From: Paenarthrobacter sp. JL.01a
GTDB lineage: Bacteria > Actinomycetota > Actinomycetes > Actinomycetales > Micrococcaceae
Direction of reading: 5' to 3'
Length of the DNA: 64,000 nt
Assembly (NCBI RefSeq): GCF_025452095.1
Contig: NZ_CP104877.1
Span: 1-64,000 of the forward strand
Shown here piece after piece: positions 14,261-21,705 of this stretch; position 1 is the stretch's first letter, and the number at the start of each line of letters is the position of its first letter. Position numbers and translations under genes: made by a program. The notes beneath the pieces are model-generated. The model ran no database searches. It saw only the letters and a list, made by a program, of their open reading frames with translations, and was not told the DNA's origin.

Positions 14261-15244
14261 TTAGCTGTTGGAGCCCTTGGCGTCCGAATCAGAGCCTTCG
14301 CTGTCCTTGTTCAGGCTCGCCGCGATGTTCTTGACGGCCGTTTTGGCATCCGTGGCGACCTTTGCGCTGGAGTCCTCAACGTTCTTGAAGGCGTCCTTGG
14401 TTGCCTGCTCAGCCTCGGCCTTGGCGTCCTCCGGAGTAATGTCCGACGCGCCGGGCTTGGCAGCTTCAGCCGCAGTGGCGGAGGCAGCTGCGCCGGAGGG
14501 TGCCGGGGTTTCTGCAGCCGCAGGAGCGGCCGGAACCGGCGCCGGGGTAGGCGTGACCGGTGAAGGAGTCTTCCACGGATCCTCAACCGGCTTGGAAGCC
14601 TTCCATGCAGCAACACCGGCGGCCGCAGCTGCGGCGATGACCGTAAAGACCAGCCATCCACGCTTCTTGGGCTTGGGTTCCTTGCCCAACTTGGTGGCGA
14701 CAGCCTTGGAAGCCTCATCAGCCACTGCCTTGAGCTGCTTGCCGGTGGCCTGGGCCTGCTCCTGGACGCTGTGCACAACACCGGAGTCAACAAGCTTCTG
14801 CGCAACCGCATCTACCTGGGCCGGCGCGTTTTCCAGAACATGGTGAACGGCTACGGAAGCCTGGCCCAGCTGTTCGGAGAGCTTGGGCAGGTACTCTTCC
14901 ACCACTTTGTCCCGTGCGACTCCCAGTGCCGGAGTTGCCTTGTTGAGGGTCTCCTGGATCCTGGGCGTTGCATCCTCTACGACGTCGTGGATCTTTGGCG
15001 CGAGCTGCGCCAGTCCATCCTGGATACGCGGCGTAACGACTGCCACGCCGTCGGCGAGGTTGTGCGCAGCGGACTTCAGCCCCTCTTGGATCTTGGGGGA
15101 AGCGGTGTCAATGCCGTGCTGGATACGCGGAACAGCCCAGTTCACGGCTGCTTCCACACGGGGCGCAGCCCAGTCGCGTGCGTTATCCACACCAACCGCA
15201 ACGGATTGTTCGAGTTCGCGGGCAATACGGTCTGTTTTCTTCAC
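14261..15244 (-). CDS. Apolipoprotein-like amphipathic repeat protein with one membrane segment
   Basis: I do not recognise a function. The first 170 residues are built from short amphipathic units such as VPRIQHGIDTASPKIQEGL, APKIHDVV and TPRIQETL, with proline at regular spacing. A basic stretch (KEPKPKKRG) precedes a transmembrane helix (WLVFTVIAAAAAAGVAAWKA). A long Pro/Ala/Glu-rich, probably disordered tail ends in SEGSDSDAKGSNS. The GTG start at 15244 has GGGAGG 5 nt upstream and gives 327 residues; an upstream frame extension lacks an RBS. Confidence 0.75.
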   Translation of the reverse strand: MKKTDRIARELEQSVAVGVDNARDWAAPRVEAAVNWAVPRIQHGIDTASPKIQEGLKSAAHNLADGVAVVTPRIQDGLAQLAPKIHDVVEDATPRIQETLNKATPALGVARDKVVEEYLPKLSEQLGQASVAVHHVLENAPAQVDAVAQKLVDSGVVHSVQEQAQATGKQLKAVADEASKAVATKLGKEPKPKKRGWLVFTVIAAAAAAGVAAWKASKPVEDPWKTPSPVTPTPAPVPAAPAAAETPAPSGAAASATAAEAAKPGASDITPEDAKAEAEQATKDAFKNVEDSSAKVATDAKTAVKNIAASLNKDSEGSDSDAKGSNS

Positions 15245-15397
15245 AACTACCTCCCGATACACGTGCTCGTTTGTTGCTAGCCTACGTCGCTTGGGGAACA
15301 CCGGCTATTCATCTGCCCGATTCGACCCGGATTTCACCGAGCGCGGAACCGGCTTTACAACTGCCATGGCGTTGACCCTGCATGGAAGAATGGGCCT

Positions 15398-15940
15398 ATG
15401 ACCATTGCAACCGCAAAAGCAACGATCCACACTACCCTCGGCGATATCAAGGTTGACCTCTTCGGCAACCACGCGCCCAAGACCGTGGCAAACTTCATCG
15501 GCCTTGCTACGGGCGAGAAGTCCTGGAACCACCCGGAAACGGGCGAGGACAAGACCGGAACTCCCCTGTACAACGGCACCATCTTCCACCGGATCATCAA
15601 GGACTTCATGATCCAGGGCGGCGATCCCCTGGGCCGCGGCGTTGGTGGCCCCGGTTACCAGTTCGACGACGAAATCCACCCGGAGCTGACTTTCAACGCT
15701 CCCTACAAGCTGGCCATGGCGAACGCCGGAATCCAGATGGGCAAGGGCACCAACGGGTCACAGTTCTTCATCACCACGGTCAACACCGACTGGCTGTTCG
15801 GCAAGCACAGCATCTTCGGCGAGGTCACGGATGAGGAATCCCGCAAGGTCGTTGACGCCATCGAGGCCGTCCGCACCGGCATGGGCGACCGCCCTGTCGA
15901 AGACGTCGTCATCAACAGCATCGACATCGAACAGCTCTAA
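15398..15940 (+). CDS. Peptidyl-prolyl cis-trans isomerase, cyclophilin type
   Basis: It catalyses proline cis-trans isomerisation in protein folding. The cyclophilin core is complete in 180 residues: FHRIIKDFMIQGGDP (catalytic Arg), FDDEIHPELTF, LAMANAG, GSQFFIT and the W of NTDWLFGKHSIFGEV. No signal peptide, so it is cytoplasmic. The rhomboid gene follows after 21 bp and may be co-transcribed. A gene-specific name (ppiA or ppiB) is uncertain. Confidence 0.95.
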   Translation: MTIATAKATIHTTLGDIKVDLFGNHAPKTVANFIGLATGEKSWNHPETGEDKTGTPLYNGTIFHRIIKDFMIQGGDPLGRGVGGPGYQFDDEIHPELTFNAPYKLAMANAGIQMGKGTNGSQFFITTVNTDWLFGKHSIFGEVTDEESRKVVDAIEAVRTGMGDRPVEDVVINSIDIEQL

Positions 15941-15961
15941 TCGCTCTCTGAAGCTGAATCA

Positions 15962-16816
15962 ATGAGTTACGGAATCCCGTCGGCAGAGCCGTCCGCTGAT
16001 ATTCCGGTGTGCCCCCGGCACCCGGACAGGCCCTCCTACGTGCGGTGCCAGCGCTGCGGGCGCCCCGCGTGCCCCGACTGCCAGCGGACGGCCGCCGTCG
16101 GGTTCCAATGCGTTGACTGCGTCAACGAACAAAAACGTACGACGCCGGCCTACCGGTCCCCGTACGGCGGCGCCCTGGCCGTGGGCCGTCCTTTGGCGAC
16201 ATTCACGATCATCGGTCTCTGCGTCCTGGTGTACATCCTTCAGTGGATTGTGCCCGGCGACCTCATCTTCCAGGACTTTGCGTTTGCCAACGTCTTTGCC
16301 GCCACGGAACCGTGGCGCATGCTCACTGCGGCGTTCCTGCACTCCCAAGGCTTCCTTCTCCACATCGTCCTGAACATGTACACGTTGTGGATTTTCGGCC
16401 AAGCGCTTGAACCGTTGCTCGGGCGGATTCGTTTCCTGGCGGTGTACGTGATCTCCGCTATCGGAGGTTCTGTCGGCTATCTCCTGCTGACTCCCGATTA
16501 CCCAGTCTCCGGCGTGGTGGGCGCATCCGGGGCGATTTTCGGCCTGTTCGGCGCCATGCTCGTGGTCCAACGCCACAGGGGCGGCGAGACCAAGCAACTG
16601 TGGGTTTTGATCGCCATCAATGGCGTCATCGGTTTCTTTATCCCCAACATCGCCTGGCAGGCCCACCTGGGCGGATTGATTACCGGTGGCCTCGCCGCTG
16701 CTGCCATCGCCTACGCACCCCGCGGAAAGAACCAGGCTCTCCTCCAAACCGGCGGGTTGGTGCTGGTTGTGGGCTTGTTGGCAGTCCTGACTTGGTTCCG
16801 CGTTACCGCCGGCTAA
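15962..16816 (+). CDS. Rhomboid family intramembrane serine protease with zinc ribbon
   Basis: Intramembrane protease of 284 residues. The N-terminal 55 residues hold Cys pairs (CPRHPD, CQRC, CPDC, CVDC) that look like a B-box/zinc-ribbon. About six membrane helices follow. The catalytic serine is in GASGAIFG and the catalytic histidine in WQAHLGGLITGG. The HxxxN-type segment HIVLNMYTLWIFG precedes them. Substrate unknown. It stops 27 bp from the convergent GyrI-like gene. Confidence 0.92.
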   Translation: MSYGIPSAEPSADIPVCPRHPDRPSYVRCQRCGRPACPDCQRTAAVGFQCVDCVNEQKRTTPAYRSPYGGALAVGRPLATFTIIGLCVLVYILQWIVPGDLIFQDFAFANVFAATEPWRMLTAAFLHSQGFLLHIVLNMYTLWIFGQALEPLLGRIRFLAVYVISAIGGSVGYLLLTPDYPVSGVVGASGAIFGLFGAMLVVQRHRGGETKQLWVLIAINGVIGFFIPNIAWQAHLGGLITGGLAAAAIAYAPRGKNQALLQTGGLVLVVGLLAVLTWFRVTAG

Positions 16817-16843
16817 CCCTGCCTGGGGTTCCTTCCCTATGGG

Positions 16844-17464
16844 TCACTCCGCTGTGGGCGCGACGGGTTGCCGCAGGATGGTCCTGAGTTTCTCCGGCGC
16901 GGTCCGCCTGGGATCCCCGAGATAGATTTCGTGGTGCTTTCCCGTCATCCTCAATGAGTGCTGCGGTATGAACCGGTGGTGCATCTCTTCAAGCACCGGC
17001 CCTTCATCATCGTAGGGACCAACGTGGAGCGTCTGTACGCTCAACCCCTCCTCCAGCCGTTCCAAGCGGAGCCGCTCCAGCGCGGGAGCCGCCCCTTTCT
17101 TTGCCACCTGGCTGCACGCTGCATCAAAGTGCTCCTGCGTGATCCAATCCGGGACCATGTTCATCAGGGTCCATTCCCAGAGCGACTTATCCCTGGCGCT
17201 GGTGAAGGCGTCCATGTCATCGGCCCACCAGAGCGCCTCCAGCGGCATCACGCCATAGTCCTGCCCCAGCTCCCCTTTGCTGAAGAACTTCAGCTTGTAC
17301 GCCACGGGGTACATCGTGGACAAGGCGTCCTTGTACGACGCAGCAGTATTTGGGTCCCCGGAGCCGTCGATCTTCAAGTACTGGAGGGGTGGGACTGATA
17401 CGAGGGAGAAAGCGCCCTTGGTTGCACTGTAGCTGGGGATCAGTTTCTTGAAGTGGCTCTTCAT
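16844..17464 (-). CDS. Stand-alone GyrI-like domain protein
   Basis: A 206-residue GyrI-like small-molecule-binding protein without an HTH. Motifs include LVSVPPLQYLKIDGSGDPN near the start and LHVGPYDDEGPVLEEMHHRF near the end, typical of this fold. Members bind cationic or hydrophobic ligands or act as hydrolases; the role here is unknown. The ATG at 17464 has no SD, but TACGGT lies 6 nt upstream. It borders the DnaA-box cluster. Confidence 0.8.
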   Translation of the reverse strand: MKSHFKKLIPSYSATKGAFSLVSVPPLQYLKIDGSGDPNTAASYKDALSTMYPVAYKLKFFSKGELGQDYGVMPLEALWWADDMDAFTSARDKSLWEWTLMNMVPDWITQEHFDAACSQVAKKGAAPALERLRLERLEEGLSVQTLHVGPYDDEGPVLEEMHHRFIPQHSLRMTGKHHEIYLGDPRRTAPEKLRTILRQPVAPTAE

Positions 17465-17470
17465 GGGACA

Positions 17471-17476
17471 ACCGTA
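17471..17476 (-). promoter_or_regulatory. -10 hexamer of the GyrI-like gene (leaderless)
   Basis: TACGGT on the minus strand is followed by 6 nt and the ATG at 17464. Confidence 0.45.
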
Positions 17477-17528
17477 AGCCTGCCGGTACCGGCCCCGCCT
17501 GAGCTGGAGGCTCGTGTTATCCACAGGC

Positions 17529-17570
17529 GTTATCCACACTGTGAGTAACTTACATGCATGTAGTTAAGGG
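17529..17570 (+). repeat. 42-bp direct repeat, copy 1
   Basis: It starts with a DnaA box and contains TAACTTACATGCATGTAGTT, whose core TACATGCATGTA is a perfect palindrome. It matches copy 2, 220 bp away, at 36 of 42 positions. Confidence 0.8.
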
Positions 17571-17748
17571 CTTAACCCTCCAGTGGGGGCCGTTCCAGGG
17601 GCAGATATCCCCCGATTGGCATGGATTTCTCCACACCTGTGGATAACTATGTCCCCACCTATCCCCCTTTTGTGGACAAAAAGGGAGGATTTGAGAGCCC
17701 TGTGGACAAGGCTGTTAATTCCCCCGGGGTGAGGGGTCTATCAACAGG

Positions 17749-17790
17749 GTTATCAACACTGTTAATAACTTACATCCGTGTAGTTCAGGG
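17749..17790 (+). repeat. 42-bp direct repeat, copy 2
   Basis: Same layout as copy 1, with a one-mismatch DnaA box (TTATCAACA) and TAACTTACATCCGTGTAGTT, so the central palindrome is weaker here. Confidence 0.8.
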
Positions 17791-18226
17791 GCCGGACGAG
17801 CCAGCAAACCCCGGCATGACGGGGCTTCTCGGGCATAAACTCACAAGTTTTCCCCATCTGTGGATAACTTGTGGGAAGCCAGGTGTTGTTATGTGGGTAA
17901 GCGGTGGTTGGCCGCGTGGAAGCGCCAAGATCCGAACAATGGCAACTGGATGGGCGCAGGGGCCTGGAATCTGCGTTTAAGCGAACCTGGCAATCCGGCC
18001 GCGTTGAACTTTCGGTGAAACTTCGGCCACTATCCACAGAGTCGTGCACAGTGGGTATAACTGTCCCCAAGGCATTCAGATGGCCTGGATGGGCGGCATT
18101 CCGGGGTTCCTGGGGGGAAGTACGTGGATGTCCACAGAAGTTATCCCCGCTTGTGGATAACGTTACGCACTTCTGTGGACAAGAAATCCGGGCCAAGGGT
18201 GTTTGAACACCCGAACGGCCTTTCGC

Positions 18227-18826
18227 CTAGGTCCACACCCCTGAGGTCCCTCGGCGGTGACTGTCCACCAGATGGGTGTCGATGATGCCGACCGCTTCCA
18301 TCAAGGCATACATGGTGGTGGGCCCGACGAAAGCAAAGCCCTTCTTCCTCAGGGCTTTGGAAAGAGCGATGGATTCCGGGGATGTTGTGGGGATCTCCGA
18401 CAAGCTGCGCGGAGCGGGCGTGCTGTCAGGTTGGAAGGACCACACGAAGTCCACGAGTCCGCCGTCCTGCCGGAGGGCGATGGTTGCCTTCGCGTTGGTG
18501 ATCGCGGCGTGGATCTTCAAGCGATTGCGGACGATTCCTGCGTCGAGCATCAGACGCTCCACATCGGATTCGGTGAACGCAGCGACACTCTCCGGATGGA
18601 AGTCCAGGAACGCCTTCCTGAACGCCTCGCGCTTGCGCAGGATGGTGGCCCACGAAAGGCCTGCCTGGAAAGCCTCCAGGGAGATGCGTTCGTACATGCC
18701 CTGCTCGTCCCTTACAGGCATGCCCCACTCGTGATCGTAGTAGGCCTGCATCAATGGATCCGATGCGGCCCACGCCGGGCGTGCCAGGCCGTCGGGTCCG
18801 ATGATGCTGCCGTTATCCGGGGTCAT
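18227..18826 (-). CDS. tag: DNA-3-methyladenine glycosylase I
   Basis: Excises 3-methyladenine from alkylated DNA, starting base-excision repair. The 199-residue frame matches the family closely: QAGLSWATILRKREAF, DVERLMLDAGIVRNRLKI and GFAFVGPTTMYALMEAVG. The active-site Glu of SLEAFQAG is kept. Three of four zinc-snap ligands of the E. coli enzyme look lost: Cys4 is Pro (ARPAW), His17 is Tyr (YYDHEWG) and Cys179 is Ser (THLVDSH). The ATG at 18826 has GGAG 6 nt upstream. It lies next to the alkylation operon. Confidence 0.93.
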   Translation of the reverse strand: MTPDNGSIIGPDGLARPAWAASDPLMQAYYDHEWGMPVRDEQGMYERISLEAFQAGLSWATILRKREAFRKAFLDFHPESVAAFTESDVERLMLDAGIVRNRLKIHAAITNAKATIALRQDGGLVDFVWSFQPDSTPAPRSLSEIPTTSPESIALSKALRKKGFAFVGPTTMYALMEAVGIIDTHLVDSHRRGTSGVWT

Positions 18827-18857
18827 GCAAGCTCCTCTCAAAGCAACGCGGGGTTAC

Positions 18858-19574
18858 CTAGGTCAATCCCGTGACGCGCATGGTGATGTTGATCCGGCCG
18901 TGGTCCAATCCGCAGCCATCAGGAGCAGAGCCCGGGAGCATCTTGGGGATGCCGTGGTAGGCAAACCGGGAAGGACCGCCAAAGACGAAAAGGTCCCCCG
19001 AGCGAAGTTCCACGTCCTCGTACGGTTTTGTGCGGGTCTGGGTGTTGCCGAACCGGAAAATGCACGACTCACCAATGCTGATGGAGACCACAGGAGCGTC
19101 GGAATGCTCGTCTTTGTCCTGGTGCATGCCCATGGCAGCCCCATCGGCGTAGTAGTTCACCAGAGCAGCGTCCGGGGCGTAATCCTCGGAGAGGCCCAGC
19201 AATGACTCGTCAACGCCCACCTCCCGCGAGTAGGCAGCGGAGACCGCCTTTTTCCCCAGACGGACCATCCAGTCCGGAAAATCGAGGACAGCTTGCCCGT
19301 TGACGTCCGTAGCTGTCCGCGAGTAACGGTACGGCTGCCAATGCCAGCCGAGGCAAACGGTGCGTACTGACATTCGGTGGCCGCCGGGAAGCGTGGCAGC
19401 CCGCAGCGGAACAGGTCCCTGGGACCATTCACCGAAACGGGCTACTATCCAGCGCTGCTGCTCCAAAGTCAGCCAACCCGGGACGTGAACCGCGCCGGGC
19501 CGCACCAGGCGAGGACCGGCGTCGTGCGTTTCCGACTGAACCAGCTCACGCGGAAAAAGGGCGTCGTCACTCAC
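18858..19574 (-). CDS. alkB: AlkB-type alpha-ketoglutarate-dependent DNA dioxygenase
   Basis: Oxidatively demethylates 1-methyladenine and 3-methylcytosine using Fe(II) and 2-oxoglutarate. The iron ligands are H151 and D153 in MHQDKDE and H207 in FAYHGIP. The 2-oxoglutarate arginines lie in RINITMRV near the end. The GTG start at 19574 overlaps the upstream methyltransferase stop by four bases, giving 238 residues. It is the last gene of an overlapping repair operon; tag follows on the same strand. Confidence 0.93.
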   Translation of the reverse strand: MSDDALFPRELVQSETHDAGPRLVRPGAVHVPGWLTLEQQRWIVARFGEWSQGPVPLRAATLPGGHRMSVRTVCLGWHWQPYRYSRTATDVNGQAVLDFPDWMVRLGKKAVSAAYSREVGVDESLLGLSEDYAPDAALVNYYADGAAMGMHQDKDEHSDAPVVSISIGESCIFRFGNTQTRTKPYEDVELRSGDLFVFGGPSRFAYHGIPKMLPGSAPDGCGLDHGRINITMRVTGLT

Positions 19575-20200
19575 GCCGCTGCCTCCAGCGTGAGCAGCGC
19601 CCGCTTGGCGTCCGGTCCACCGAGGTAGCCGCCGAAACTGCCATCGGACTTGACCACCCGGTGGCACGGCACGATCACGGGCAGCGGATTGGTGGCGCAA
19701 GCGGTCCCCACAGCGCGGACCGCGTTGGGGCTGCCGGCAGCCTGTGCCACCTGTGCATAACTCGCAGTGTTGCCGTAGGGAATCCTGGGCAGGTGGCGGA
19801 GGACGTTGAGCCGGAAGCCGCGGGACAACCGGAAATCGAGGAGGAGGTCGAAATCCCGGCGCCGGCCCGCGAAGTACTCTTCGAGTTCCCTTGCGGCGTC
19901 GTCCAAGCGGGTGGGGGCTTCCAGGATACGCGGGCTGACAGTGTCGGCCAGCAGCTGCAAAACCGAGTCGTGGTTCTCCAATTCAAAGGCGACCCGGATG
20001 ATTCCCCGGTCCGTGGCCGCGAGCAGGAGCTTCCCTACGGGCGAATCGATCGTGCGGTATGCGATGTCCATGGCGTGGGTCAGTTGGGCGTCGCGGGCAA
20101 GCCGGGCGTGGAGGTTGGCCAGGGCGGGCTGGAGCCCAACATCCAGGGGCTCCAAGAGGGAAACCACCTCGTCATGCGCAAGGCTGGGTTCGAGGGTCAT
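19571..20200 (-). CDS. Methylated-DNA--protein-cysteine methyltransferase, long form
   Basis: Suicide repair protein that takes the methyl group from O6-methylguanine onto a cysteine. The active site is C179 in VIVPCHRVVKSDG. The preceding helix-turn-helix region is YAQVAQAAGSPNAVRAVG. Compared with a 160-170 residue Ogt it carries a 45-residue N-terminal extension with no recognised domain and no Ada-type zinc Cys cluster. It overlaps the sigma gene upstream and alkB downstream by four bases each. Confidence 0.93.
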   Translation of the reverse strand: MTLEPSLAHDEVVSLLEPLDVGLQPALANLHARLARDAQLTHAMDIAYRTIDSPVGKLLLAATDRGIIRVAFELENHDSVLQLLADTVSPRILEAPTRLDDAARELEEYFAGRRRDFDLLLDFRLSRGFRLNVLRHLPRIPYGNTASYAQVAQAAGSPNAVRAVGTACATNPLPVIVPCHRVVKSDGSFGGYLGGPDAKRALLTLEAAA

Positions 20201-20724
20201 TGGACTTCACCTTTCGACGATGAATGGACCAGCGAAGCAGGAGATTGGATAACTGCGCGGAGTGCTTTCACGCCATCGGCGCCTGCACGGCGCGCCGCTT
20301 CCGGTGAACTGCCCAGGAGAACGCCGATCTCCTTGTAAGGGAGGCCGGCGAGGTAGTGGTAGGCCACTGCCTGGCGCTGCTTGGCAGGCAGTTTGGCGAC
20401 GGCGTCGAGAAGTTCGGTGTCCGTGTCGCCCGGCAGGCCCAGGCGGGTCGGCTGTTCGGGCGGATGGTCCACAGGCAGGGCGCGCCGGGCTCCGGCACGG
20501 AGGTGGTCAATGCACTTCCGGTGGGCGATGGTGACCAGCCAGGCTTCGACGTTGGCATCCACGGGCAAATCCGGATAGGCCTGGAGCGCTGCAAGGAAGG
20601 TGTCCGACCACGCGTCGTCGGCGTCGTGGACACCCAGGAGCGCGCGGCACACCCGAAGCACGGTTGCACCGCGTTCCTGCACTACTGCCTCGAAGGGTTT
20701 CTTGCTGGCCTGTCCGTTCTCCAT
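20197..20724 (-). CDS. ECF-type RNA polymerase sigma factor in the alkylation operon
   Basis: A 175-residue sigma-70 family protein. Region 2 covers about residues 15-78 (VLRVCRALLGVHDADDAWSDTF, then EAWLVTIAHRKCIDHLR). Region 4 covers about 105-160 (LPAKQRQAVAYHYLAGLPY, KEIGVLLGSSPEAARR). No anti-sigma gene is adjacent. It overlaps the downstream methyltransferase by four bases and the upstream one by one base (TGATG), so all are coupled. A role in an alkylation response is inferred from location. Confidence 0.88.
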   Translation of the reverse strand: MENGQASKKPFEAVVQERGATVLRVCRALLGVHDADDAWSDTFLAALQAYPDLPVDANVEAWLVTIAHRKCIDHLRAGARRALPVDHPPEQPTRLGLPGDTDTELLDAVAKLPAKQRQAVAYHYLAGLPYKEIGVLLGSSPEAARRAGADGVKALRAVIQSPASLVHSSSKGEVQ

Positions 20725-21233
20725 CAGAAGAGCTTGCCCTCTCTCACGGAGTCCGGTTCTTCGAGCTCCAGGAGGAAGCGCTTGTTCCGAAGCCCGCCCG
20801 CATATCCTGTGAGCTGGCCCTTCCGGCCCACCACGCGGTGGCAGGGGATGATGATGCTGATGGGATTGCGTCCGACGGCGGAACCGACTGCCTGGGCAAG
20901 GTTGGGGTCCCCCAACTCTGCGGCGAGTTCCCCATAGCTGACGGTTTCCCCAAAGGGAATGTGTTGAAGGCGGGCCCAGACCTTCTCTTGGAAGGGGTTG
21001 CCTCGCGCCTCAAAGGGAACGCTGAATTCGGTGCGTTGCCCGTCCAGGTACTCGGACAACTCGCTCCAGGCATGGGCGAAGACCGGGTCCTCAACGGAGA
21101 CCGGTTCCCCGAAATAGTCGGGCGCGGGCATATGCCAGTGCCCTTCGTAGAAAATGCCCGTCAAAAACTCCCTGCGGGCGGTCAGCGTCAACTGCCCCAG
21201 CGGGGAATCCAACGTGGTGTGCCGGTTGCTCAT
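20724..21233 (-). CDS. ogt: Methylated-DNA--protein-cysteine methyltransferase, short form
   Basis: O6-alkylguanine repair protein of 169 residues, the usual Ogt length. The acceptor is C131 in IIIPCHRVVGRKG. GNPFQEKVWARLQHIPFGET and YGELAAELGDPNLAQAVG are the conserved flanks. It is the first gene of the operon that continues with the sigma factor, the second methyltransferase and alkB. Sequence divergence between the two methyltransferases suggests different roles or an old duplication. Confidence 0.94.
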   Translation of the reverse strand: MSNRHTTLDSPLGQLTLTARREFLTGIFYEGHWHMPAPDYFGEPVSVEDPVFAHAWSELSEYLDGQRTEFSVPFEARGNPFQEKVWARLQHIPFGETVSYGELAAELGDPNLAQAVGSAVGRNPISIIIPCHRVVGRKGQLTGYAGGLRNKRFLLELEEPDSVREGKLF

Positions 21234-21278
21234 ATCCTGTAGACGCCAGCGGAAACCGGAATGTGAGGTCCGGAATTC

Positions 21279-21533
21279 CTAGGAGCGCCAGCGGGTGGTC
21301 ATGAGGAACCCAACAATCGCGATGCCGAAGCCCGCAACGATGTTCCAGGAAGCCCAGTCGCGGACCGGGAATTGGCCCTCCGTGATGTAGAAGGTGATGA
21401 TCCAGAGGAGGCCGAGGATCATGAGGCCGAACATGACGGCCTTGTACCAAACCGGGTTGGGCTTGTATTGCTGTGTGGCCGAGGTCTGCTGGGTCTGGCG
21501 GGCAGGCCGCTTGCGGGGCTTGGACTCGGGCAC
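21279..21533 (-). CDS. crgA: Cell division protein CrgA
   Basis: Small actinobacterial membrane protein that interacts with the division machinery. With GTG at 21533, seven bases after AGGAGG, it is 84 residues, the family length. A charged N-terminus (VPESKPRKRPARQTQQ) is followed by NPVWYKAVMFGLMILGLLWI (helix 1) and WNIVAGFGIAIVGFLMTTRW (helix 2), which are diagnostic. It is divergent from the sortase gene, in the same neighbourhood as pabA and pknB as in other Actinobacteria. Confidence 0.95.
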   Translation of the reverse strand: MPESKPRKRPARQTQQTSATQQYKPNPVWYKAVMFGLMILGLLWIITFYITEGQFPVRDWASWNIVAGFGIAIVGFLMTTRWRS

Positions 21534-21705
21534 GGATCCTCCTGGACTGCTCGGTTGATACCCGTCGCGCTGGCCTTGATATCCTGCAGGAAGGAAATTT
21601 CCAGCGGTTAACGGCCACACGGCGTTCCGGGTTGGTTCTAGCTGTCAAGTCTAGCCGCAACTCGGGATACGCCAGTGACGCCCGCGCCCTATAAGAGGAG
21701 ACCCT

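Larger units (their letters stand above)
17517..18182. promoter_or_regulatory. Second DnaA-box cluster in non-coding DNA
   Basis: The gap between the GyrI-like gene and tag (17465-18226) holds no convincing gene but five exact DnaA boxes: 17517-17525, 17530-17538, 17638-17646, 17859-17867 and 18152-18160. At least six one-mismatch boxes occur at 17671-17679, 17701-17709, 17750-17758, 17892-17900, 18030-18038 and 18174-18182. That is more exact boxes than in oriC. Boxes lie on both strands. A role as a DnaA-binding reservoir or regulatory locus is inferred. Confidence 0.8.

Noticed and set aside
17621..17980. A 119-codon open frame on the plus strand inside the DnaA-box cluster
   Set aside because: Its residues (VDNYV, SPVDKAV, LSTGLSTL) simply translate DnaA boxes, it resembles no family and has no RBS.
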